Assembly: GCA_902766875.1 (NCBI GenBank)
Contig: CACXFI010000030.1
Coordinates: 1-11,682, forward strand
Direction: 5' to 3'
Length of the DNA: 11,682 bases
From: an uncultured Erysipelotrichaceae bacterium
GTDB taxonomy: Bacteria > Bacillota_I > Bacilli_A > RF39 > UBA660
Shown here: positions 6,156 through 11,682 of the stretch, in pieces
Layout of the letters: each line of letters opens with the position of its first letter
How positions within the stretch are numbered: the stretch's first letter is position 1
Notes under the pieces: model-generated
Seen by the model: only the letters and a program-made list of their open reading frames with translations
The model's database searches: none
Told to the model about the DNA's origin: nothing
Position numbers and translations under genes: made by a program

Positions 6156-7436
6156 CTATCTACTTTTTACTTTTAAATGTGATACTATTTTTTCTTTTTT
6201 ATTTAATATTTCTTTTATTTCTTTTAGTGATTTATCATAATGGTTGTAATTCTTATCATTAAATACCTTAGGTTCTGGTAATAATGATAAGCCATCTGAT
6301 AATTTAAAATTATTAGGTAGATAATATACTTCAAAGAAATCAGAATGAGATGTATAGTGTAATAATCTAGTATTATTATCTATTAATTTATATGTTTCTT
6401 TTATTATTGACTCTCCTTCATGATTATGATTAGGAAAACCTAAGAGAATTTTATTTCTAATATTTTTTGTATCTTTATTTTCTCCTGTTAATTGTCTTTT
6501 GGCATATATATTAGTAGTTATATTTACTTCTGTATCACTAAATTCGATATGACTTTCAAATATACCTTTTTCAATATTAGATGATTTACATCTTCTAACT
6601 TTATTATTATAGTAATCATCATATTTAAATACTTTATTTTCATGGGTTAAAAATTTACCATTTATTTTTAAATAATCTAGTGTACTATTATCTACATCAA
6701 TTATAGATTCTAAATAATCAACGCTAGTATCTACTTCTGATATATAGTATTTTGTTCTACTTTTTGTTTTACGCGCATCTCCAAGAAGTAATCCTTCATT
6801 ATATGGATCAATTAATCCTTTCATAAATGCAGATTTATCAAAATAACTTTTCATGTTTTGGCTTCTTACATTATTATTTTTATTCTTTTGTCCTGTTACT
6901 TTTCCATCATATGTTAAATAATAAGTTTCTTCCATAAAGATACTAAATGTGTTATCGTTATATTCAATTAATTTTTGCTGTAATTTTTCATATTCATATA
7001 ATTTACAATTTATATATGCTGTTATTGAATTAGTATCTTCTTCATATTTAAAAATTATATTTTTATTATATAAATATTCTTTTAAATTATTTATATATTC
7101 TTTTATACTTTCTGGCCAATTATTAATATCATTACCAGTTAGATTATTGCTATTTAAAAAACAACTCATAATTGGATAATAGTTTAATAATTGAGTATCT
7201 CCACTACTATCAACCCATTTTATATTATAACCATTATTATAAGCTATATCAGAGCCTTTTTTTAATATTTCATAATACAAGTCTTTTGGTCCACATAAAA
7301 AACATTCACCAGATACTTCTTGGGTGAAAACATCTAAATTATAATTATTATTTAAATTTTTAGCTAGTAAATAAATATAACCTATTTTTTTATCAGCTTG
7401 AAATATAGGTACGTAATCTTTATTAAGTATACTCAT
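6156..7436 (-). CDS. Unknown soluble protein, first gene of a two-gene operon
   Basis: I do not recognise this 426-residue protein. It has no signal peptide and no membrane segment. Features seen: one CxxC (Cys45-Cys48 in GECFLCGPKDLYYEIL), WVDSSGDTQLLNYYPI near 74-89, a Lys/Asn-rich link near 184-192, and LIDPYNEGLLLGDARKTKSRTKYYISEVD near 208-236. There is a Tyr/Asp-rich stretch near 270-277. A His-rich segment is also present (GFPNHNHEGES near 333-343, then LLHYTSHSDFFEVYYLP near 358-374) that could bind metal or be a turn-rich beta domain. Regular alternation of polar and hydrophobic residues suggests a mixed or mainly beta fold in the C-terminal half. The ATG at 7436 follows AAAGGGGGATAAT, the most purine-rich ribosome site in the window. 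Driven by a near-consensus promoter, it may be well expressed. The position between divIB and smc does not itself show a role. Confidence 0.78.
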   Translation of the reverse strand: MSILNKDYVPIFQADKKIGYIYLLAKNLNNNYNLDVFTQEVSGECFLCGPKDLYYEILKKGSDIAYNNGYNIKWVDSSGDTQLLNYYPIMSCFLNSNNLTGNDINNWPESIKEYINNLKEYLYNKNIIFKYEEDTNSITAYINCKLYEYEKLQQKLIEYNDNTFSIFMEETYYLTYDGKVTGQKNKNNNVRSQNMKSYFDKSAFMKGLIDPYNEGLLLGDARKTKSRTKYYISEVDTSVDYLESIIDVDNSTLDYLKINGKFLTHENKVFKYDDYYNNKVRRCKSSNIEKGIFESHIEFSDTEVNITTNIYAKRQLTGENKDTKNIRNKILLGFPNHNHEGESIIKETYKLIDNNTRLLHYTSHSDFFEVYYLPNNFKLSDGLSLLPEPKVFNDKNYNHYDKSLKEIKEILNKKEKIVSHLKVKSR

Positions 7437-7474
7437 ATTATCCCCCTTTACAGATATCTAAAAAATTGTTGTTT

Positions 7475-7503
7475 ATTTTAACATATATTATAATTTATGT
7501 CAA
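7475..7503 (-). promoter_or_regulatory. Strong sigma-A-type promoter of the two-gene unknown operon
   Basis: A perfect TTGACA (7503-7498), a 17-base spacer ending TGT, and TAAAAT (7480-7475). Both the -35 and the extended -10 are present, making it the best promoter in the window. The predicted leader is about 30 bases and ends in the AGGGGG ribosome site; it includes the 8-base palindrome AGATATCT (7452-7459). Confidence 0.85.
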
Positions 7504-7518
7504 CTAAAAGATAACATT

Positions 7519-7542
7519 AAAAAAGACTGATATCAGTCTTTT
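7519..7542 (-). terminator. Rho-independent terminator of the murG-murB-divIB operon
   Basis: The bases 7521-7542 form a perfect 22-base palindrome: a 9-bp stem AAAAGACTG/CAGTCTTTT with loop ATAT, then two more T on the minus strand. The 5' arm encodes the last Lys-Asp codons of divIB and enters its TGA stop (7535-7533). Being symmetric with A and T flanks it could also act on plus-strand transcripts. Confidence 0.85.
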
Positions 7543-8219
7543 ACTTCTACATAATTACCCGAATCTAGGTAAATAATACCTTTTTTACCATTCATTTCTT
7601 CTTTTATTTCATTATATTTATTTAACCTTTTTATTTTAGTTAAAGTTATATAGATATAGTTCCCATCATTCATAGATAAATAGTATCTATTATTATCTAC
7701 TTCAGTTGGAGAATAACTTATTTCTGATATTTGTAATAATATTTCTTTTTTGACTAAATTAAATTTTCTTATAAAAATATCATAATTTTCTTTATTATCA
7801 TTTATTAAATAAGGTACTTCATCTATATTCTTAGTATTATTTACTTGTTTTCCATTAGATAGAATAACTTTATCTGTGTCTTTTATGATACAAATAGGAG
7901 TATATTCTTCAATATCTATGTAGATTTTACCCCACCATTGTTTAGTTATTTTTACATTTTCTATGTATTCATTTTTTAATAATCTTTTTTTAATCATTAG
8001 GCTACTTGTTAAGATAAAAGATGGGTAACTTTCAATATTTGATTCTTTTATTATGTCTTCATCTTTTAATATATTATTTCCTATTACGTATATATTTTTA
8101 ATAGGAGATGTTAATGCTACATATACAAAATTACCAATTAAGATTAAGATTATTAAAAATATTAGGATATTTTTAATTTTTAATCTTCTTCTTTTTTTCT
8201 TTACCTTTCTTTTAGCCAT
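7533..8219 (-). CDS. divIB: Cell division protein DivIB/FtsQ
   Basis: DivIB (FtsQ) is a bitopic membrane protein that, with DivIC/FtsB and FtsL, scaffolds the divisome and regulates septal wall synthesis. The 228-residue form begins with a basic cytoplasmic tail (MAKRKVKKKRRRLKIK, 1-16). One membrane helix follows (about 17-37), then an extracellular POTRA domain (about 38-108: SPIKNIYVIGNNILKDEDII, then ENVKITKQWWGKIYIDIEEYTPI). A beta domain follows, to the end. It is a little shorter than Bacillus DivIB (about 260). The position right after murB matches the Bacillus order. The start was moved from the in-frame GTG at 8228 to ATG 8219: the GTG is part of GGGTGA, which lies at the right spacing for the ATG. 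The gap to the murB stop is 13 bases. Sequence identity in this family is always low, so the call rests on topology, the POTRA pattern and context. Confidence 0.9.
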   Translation of the reverse strand: MAKRKVKKKRRRLKIKNILIFLIILILIGNFVYVALTSPIKNIYVIGNNILKDEDIIKESNIESYPSFILTSSLMIKKRLLKNEYIENVKITKQWWGKIYIDIEEYTPICIIKDTDKVILSNGKQVNNTKNIDEVPYLINDNKENYDIFIRKFNLVKKEILLQISEISYSPTEVDNNRYYLSMNDGNYIYITLTKIKRLNKYNEIKEEMNGKKGIIYLDSGNYVEVKD

Positions 8220-8224
8220 ATTAT

Positions 8225-8230
8225 TCACCC
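8225..8230 (-). promoter_or_regulatory. Ribosome binding site that fixes the divIB start
   Basis: GGGTGA on the minus strand, 5 bases before ATG 8219, in the gap after the murB TAA (8235-8233). The GTG within it is in frame but serves the site. Confidence 0.75.
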
Positions 8231-8232
8231 AA

Positions 8233-9123
8233 TTATTCTATTATTTCTTGTTCTAATATTAAATCTATATTATATTTTTCTTTTACTTTTTCTTCTATTA
8301 TATTTATTAATTTTACTATATCTTTTCCGGTACCATTACCTTTATTGATTATAAAATTAGCATGTTTTTCTGATACTTCAATACCATTAATATTATAGCC
8401 TTTGAAACCACATTGTTCAATTAAAGCTCCGGCATGTAAATCTTTAGGGTTTCTAAAAACACTACCGGCTGATGGGTAATTTAATGGTTGAGCTTCTATT
8501 CTTCTTTCTCTTCTGGTACGTATTAATTCTAAAATATCGTCTTTATCGCCATTTTCTAGTTCTAATTCTGTTTCTAAGATTATAAAATCTTTATGTTCTT
8601 TAAAAAATGAATGTCTATAGCTATACTCTAATTCTTTGTTTTCCATAGTTACTACTTCTAGATTAGGAGTTAATACTTTTACTCTAGTTACAACGTCTTT
8701 CATAGAGGAATTATAGGCTCCGGCATTCATGGCGGTAGATGCTCCTACTTCACCTGGTATAGCGCTAGCAAATTCTAATCCTGTTAGACTTAGATTCGCT
8801 GTTTCTAAAGATAATTTAGCTAGATTATAACCCGCTTCTACTTTTATTGTAGTTTTATCTATTTCTAAATTATTTAGATTAGTTAATTTAATTATTATTC
8901 CATCATAATTATTATTTTTAAATATTACATTACTACCATTACCTAGTATTAGATATTTTATATTATTATCTTTTATAAATTTTAATAATAATATTAATTC
9001 ATCTATATTTTTAGGAAACACTATATAATTAGCTTTAGCATCTAATCTATAGGTATTATACTTTTTTAAGGAAACATTTTCTAGATATTCTAGATTATGT
9101 TCTTTAATAAAACTTCTTATCAT
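8233..9123 (-). CDS. murB: UDP-N-acetylenolpyruvoylglucosamine reductase (MurB)
   Basis: MurB uses FAD and NADPH to reduce UDP-GlcNAc-enolpyruvate to UDP-MurNAc, the second committed step of peptidoglycan precursor synthesis, in the cytoplasm. The 296-residue length and the absence of the extra loop domain of E. coli MurB fit the Gram-positive (type II) form. Seen in order: NTYRLDAKANYIVFP (23-37), the FAD-binding GNGSNVI (61-67), GLEFASAIPGEVGASTAMNAGAYN (115-138), YSYRHSFF (167-174) with the substrate-binding Arg170, and NYPSAGSVFRNP (215-226) with the proton-donor Ser221. GALIEQCGFKG, VSEKHANFI and a C-terminal Glu in LEQEI follow. All key residues seem present. The ATG at 9123 is 11 bases from GAAGGA, and other ATGs nearby are out of frame. 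The gene overlaps the murG end by 20 bases, so translation is probably coupled. Confidence 0.97.
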   Translation of the reverse strand: MIRSFIKEHNLEYLENVSLKKYNTYRLDAKANYIVFPKNIDELILLLKFIKDNNIKYLILGNGSNVIFKNNNYDGIIIKLTNLNNLEIDKTTIKVEAGYNLAKLSLETANLSLTGLEFASAIPGEVGASTAMNAGAYNSSMKDVVTRVKVLTPNLEVVTMENKELEYSYRHSFFKEHKDFIILETELELENGDKDDILELIRTRRERRIEAQPLNYPSAGSVFRNPKDLHAGALIEQCGFKGYNINGIEVSEKHANFIINKGNGTGKDIVKLINIIEEKVKEKYNIDLILEQEIIE

Positions 9124-10198
9124 CCATAATCATATCCTTCAAAATTTCATATATGCGACTAGAAGAATCAGTAATACCCATAGTTTTTAAATTATTTTTA
9201 ATGGTATTATATCTTTCTTCGTCAGTTAATATATTATCTATTGTTCTAATAAAATCATTTTTATTTAGATCTTCTTCTTTTAATATTAAAGCAGCGCCTT
9301 TTTTTACTAAATCCATGGCATTTTTATATTGGTGATTATTTGTTACATAAGGACTTGGTATAAATATTGTCGGTATATTTAATGTCATTATTTCACTCAT
9401 AGTAGAAGCTCCTGCTCTTGATACCATTAAATCTGCTCTTTTCATGATTCTACTCATTTCTGGTATAAATGGAACTACTTTAACATTATCTGGGAAATGC
9501 ATTTTGCTTATCTGTTTGTAATATGCTTCTCCTGTTACATATAATACTTCATAATCTTTACTTCTAAAAGCTCCCATATAATCAGTTATTTTATCATTTA
9601 TGGTTTTGCTACCTAGTGATCCCATTACAACTAATACTAGTTTTTTATCTTCGGATAATCCAAATTCTTCTTTTTTAGCTTTTTTTATATTGTATGCTTT
9701 TTCACTACAAGGGTTACCTGTTAAAGAAACTTTTTCTTTTGGGAAGTCTTTTAGAGATGATTCAAAAGATACTCCTATTTTATCTGCATATCTACTTAAA
9801 AATTTATTTGATAATCCAACAACTGAATTTTGTTCATGAATAAAAGTATGTTTACCTAATTTATGAGCTGCCCAGATAACGGGAGCAGTTACATATCCAC
9901 CACATCCTATTACTACATCTGGATTAAACTCTGCTATTATTTTTTTACATTTTTTACAAGATTTAAAAAAATTAGTTATAGTTTTAATATTGTCTAGTGT
10001 TATTTTTCTTTTAAATCCCGATATTTCTATTCCTTCATATGGTATGTTAAAACTAGGGACTAGATCTTTTTCCATTCTGTTAGTAGTCCCTATATATAAA
10101 AATTCACTTTTTGGTTCTTCTTTTTTTATTTTATTAATTATTGCTAAAGCAGGATATATGTGTCCTCCTGTTCCACCGGCACTAATAATTACACGCAT
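9104..10198 (-). CDS. murG: Lipid II synthase, UDP-GlcNAc transferase (MurG)
   Basis: MurG transfers GlcNAc from UDP-GlcNAc to lipid I on the inner face of the membrane, giving lipid II. The 364 residues show the GT-B, family 28 pattern. The N-terminal loop is SAGGTGGHIYPALA (6-19, His13). GCGGYVTAP (98-106) and HEQNSVVGLSNK (121-132, Asn124) follow. The second phosphate loop is MGSLGSKTIN (192-201), then SRAGASTMSEI (260-270, Glu269) and the donor-sugar region NNHQYKNA (287-294). After GNP (161-163) the usual Arg is replaced by CSEK, an oddity. The start is ATG 10198 with GAAGGTGA a few bases upstream. It is first in the murG-murB-divIB operon; in Bacillus the three genes follow each other in the same order. 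The last 20 bases are shared with murB. Confidence 0.97.
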   Translation of the reverse strand: MRVIISAGGTGGHIYPALAIINKIKKEEPKSEFLYIGTTNRMEKDLVPSFNIPYEGIEISGFKRKITLDNIKTITNFFKSCKKCKKIIAEFNPDVVIGCGGYVTAPVIWAAHKLGKHTFIHEQNSVVGLSNKFLSRYADKIGVSFESSLKDFPKEKVSLTGNPCSEKAYNIKKAKKEEFGLSEDKKLVLVVMGSLGSKTINDKITDYMGAFRSKDYEVLYVTGEAYYKQISKMHFPDNVKVVPFIPEMSRIMKRADLMVSRAGASTMSEIMTLNIPTIFIPSPYVTNNHQYKNAMDLVKKGAALILKEEDLNKNDFIRTIDNILTDEERYNTIKNNLKTMGITDSSSRIYEILKDMIMDDKKFY

Positions 10199-10216
10199 TA
10201 TATCACCTTCATAGCT

Positions 10217-10245
10217 ATTATATCATTTTTTTAAATAAATGTAAT
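10217..10245 (-). promoter_or_regulatory. Promoter of the murG-murB-divIB operon
   Basis: On the minus strand ATTACA (10245-10240), a 17-base spacer ending TGA, then a perfect TATAAT (10222-10217) with extended TG. The start of transcription would be near 10210, leaving a leader of about 12 bases that begins at the ribosome site GAAGGTGA (10210-10203). Confidence 0.7.
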
Positions 10246-10284
10246 CAATTATAAGTAAATTAAGTATTTTTGTGTATATAGTGT

Positions 10285-10314
10285 AAAAAAGATTAGAGAT
10301 TTCTCTAATCTTTT
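10285..10314 (-). terminator. Rho-independent terminator of alaS
   Basis: A 13-base inverted repeat (10314-10302 and 10299-10287) with only two bases between (in practice a shorter stem with a larger loop), followed by six T in total on the minus strand. The 5' arm AAAAGATTAGAGA encodes the last Lys-Asp codons and the TAG stop (10307-10305) of alaS. Confidence 0.85.
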
Positions 10315-11682
10315 AAACTTTCTTTTATTTCTTTTAGATATTTATCTATATCAGTAGCATTTCTTCCTCCACCTTGAGCAAAGTTTTTGCTACCGCCACC
10401 ATTACCTTCACATTTACTAGCTAAATCTTTTACAATATTACCGCAATGGATATTATCATTAGTAGAATTAGATTTGCAAATAAAATTAACGCTATTATTA
10501 TTTATGTTTGCTAGTAAGACTAAAGCATTATCAAATTTATTACATAAATTATCTACTATTAGTTTTAAGGTACTTACATCTGTATCTTTACAAGTTGTTA
10601 TAATAGTTGTTAGACCATTTATTTCTTCTTTTTGAGATAAATATTTATCTAAATTGCTAACTGATTGTTGTTGTTTTAAATTTGTGTATTCTTTTTCTAG
10701 ATTTTTTACTTTTTCTTTTAATTCTTCGGTTTTATTTTTTCTTTCTACTACATCTTTATAACTTGTAAAGTGTTCTTTCATTGGTGTGTAATTAAAGTCT
10801 AATTTAATATTATTATCTTCTGCTTCTAATAGTATTTTTTTAGCTTTAGATAGTAGCATTTTAGCTTCTTTTTGATAATTATCCATACCTTCATTTATTT
10901 TTAATTCGATATTAGTATCAGTAGAACCTTCTAATCTATAGGTATCTGCTCCTTTATTATCAATAGAACTTATAGCTATTCTTCCTATTTCTTTGGTATT
11001 ATTAACATGAGTTCCTCCACATAATTCGATGGAATCACCTAATGTTACTAATCTTACTATGTCGCCATATTTATCCTCAAATAAGGCTATTGCTCCTCTT
11101 TTTTTAGCTTCATCCAAAGTTACATATTCTATTTTAGTATCTACGGCTTTATCTACTCTTTCGTTAGATAAATCTTCTGTTTTACATACCATTTCATCAC
11201 TTAGTCTTCCATGATATACAAAATCAAATCTAAATCCATGTTCATTAATATAGGAACCAGCTTGATGAACATTATCTCCCAATAATTCTCTTAATGATTT
11301 TTGAAGGATATGAGCAGCACTATGATTTTTCATAATACTTTCTCTTCTTTCTTTAGCTACATTAGTTAAAACTTGATCATTTTTCTTAATTATTCCTGAT
11401 AATAGTTTTATATATAATAAATGTTGTTTATTAGGGGCTTTAATTGCATCTAATACTTCGGCTTTGAAATTATCGCCTTTAATGAATCCTGTATCTGCTA
11501 CTTGACCACCTGATTCAGCATAGAAAGGATTTTCTTTTAGGATAATATATCCTTCATCATTTATTTCTTTTACTTCTTTATTATCTTTGAATAATCCTAT
11601 AACACTAGTAGTATTACCTAGTTTTTCATATCCAACAAAAGTACTTTCTTCTTTAAAATTCATTAAGGCTTCATTTTGAAGA
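10305..11682 (-). CDS. alaS: Alanine--tRNA ligase, C-terminal part (5' end outside window)
   Basis: AlaRS charges tRNA-Ala and hydrolyses mischarged Ser- and Gly-tRNA-Ala. Only the second half (about 458 codons) is present; the frame stays open to the window edge, so the Met codon at 11663 is internal, not a start. Counting from that Met: the beta-barrel FYAESGGQVADTG (47-59); the editing domain with zinc ligands in NHSAAH (His114, His118), HQAGS (133-137) and CGGTH (Cys215, His219); a helical linker with coiled coil (about 255-340); and the C-Ala domain ending GNGGGSKNFAQGGG (420-433). All four zinc ligands are intact. The catalytic and anticodon-independent tRNA-recognition domains lie upstream, outside the window, as would any leader or T-box. 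The final codons lie inside the terminator hairpin. Confidence 0.97.
   Translation of the reverse strand, partial: LQNEALMNFKEESTFVGYEKLGNTTSVIGLFKDNKEVKEINDEGYIILKENPFYAESGGQVADTGFIKGDNFKAEVLDAIKAPNKQHLLYIKLLSGIIKKNDQVLTNVAKERRESIMKNHSAAHILQKSLRELLGDNVHQAGSYINEHGFRFDFVYHGRLSDEMVCKTEDLSNERVDKAVDTKIEYVTLDEAKKRGAIALFEDKYGDIVRLVTLGDSIELCGGTHVNNTKEIGRIAISSIDNKGADTYRLEGSTDTNIELKINEGMDNYQKEAKMLLSKAKKILLEAEDNNIKLDFNYTPMKEHFTSYKDVVERKNKTEELKEKVKNLEKEYTNLKQQQSVSNLDKYLSQKEEINGLTTIITTCKDTDVSTLKLIVDNLCNKFDNALVLLANINNNSVNFICKSNSTNDNIHCGNIVKDLASKCEGNGGGSKNFAQGGGRNATDIDKYLKEIKESLKD

Noticed and set aside
7452..7459. Palindrome AGATATCT in the leader of the two-gene operon as an operator
   Set aside because: Eight A/T-rich bases of symmetry are expected by chance in this composition, and there is no second copy.
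7533..7535. TGA at the divIB end read as Trp (mollicute code 4)
   Set aside because: A strong terminator is centred on this TGA, the POTRA/beta domain ends at a normal point, and Trp is encoded by TGG elsewhere in the window (for example the WW in divIB).
10249..10254. Second TATAAT upstream of murG as the main promoter
   Set aside because: No acceptable -35 at 16-18 bases (the nearest, TATACA, is at about 19) and no TG extension; the 10217-10245 promoter is better. It may still be a minor start.
232..11214. Plus-strand open frames of 60-120 codons (for example 2393-2755, 2903-3148, 4067-4285, 9600-9839)
   Set aside because: All lie opposite strongly supported minus-strand genes, encode Ser/Leu/Phe-rich sequence typical of the antisense of Lys/Asn/Glu-rich codons, and have no convincing ribosome sites or promoters.
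11661..11663. ATG at 11663 as the start of alaS
   Set aside because: The frame continues upstream without a stop to the window edge, and the sequence begins in the middle of AlaRS; the catalytic half must lie outside.

Overview
The window reads as a stretch of bacterial chromosome with very high A+T content. All nine genes lie on the minus strand and are tightly packed. No gap between genes exceeds about 110 bases, and there are no RNA genes, insertion sequences, CRISPR arrays or phage genes that I can see. Peptidoglycan genes (murG, murB, divIB) point to a walled cell. Strong AAT/AAA/TTA codon bias, GGTGA-type Shine-Dalgarno sites, Bacillus-like murG-murB-divIB order and a short (982-residue) SMC resembling mollicute P115 proteins suggest a host-associated Bacilli/Mollicutes-border lineage (RF39- or Erysipelotrichia-like). 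That placement is inference. TGA is used as a stop (divIB) and Trp is encoded by TGG, so the standard code 11 fits.

Layout in the direction of transcription (high to low coordinates). (1) 3' part of alaS (10305-11682), cut by the window edge and closed by a terminator. (2) murG-murB-divIB (10198 to 7533): a wall-precursor and division operon with its own extended -10 promoter. murB overlaps murG by 20 bases, and a terminator lies at the divIB stop. (3) Two unknown genes (7436 to 5255), 16 bases apart, behind the best promoter of the window (TTGACA, 17 bases, TAAAAT) and followed by a terminator. (4) smc alone (5166 to 2218) with its own promoter and terminator, without the rnc and ftsY neighbours usual in Firmicutes. 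(5) An unknown coiled-coil protein with two membrane segments (2129 to 1407), with promoter and terminator. (6) An Asn/Pro-rich protein with a DUF2628-like C-terminal membrane domain (1319 to 24), with promoter; its terminator, if any, is outside the window or not recognisable.

Functionally, alaS serves translation. MurB makes UDP-MurNAc, MurG makes lipid II, and DivIB scaffolds the divisome. SMC compacts and helps segregate the chromosome. The two DUF-type membrane proteins and the two-gene unknown operon are the uncharacterised part.

The most striking non-genic pattern is that every one of the five recognisable terminators is built over the stop codon of its gene: the A-rich 5' arm encodes the last Lys-rich codons and the stop. 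In two cases the terminator's T-tract runs straight into the -35 box of the next gene. I found no clear new defence or mobile system. The window is mostly housekeeping, with unusual compaction and three uncharacterised loci.
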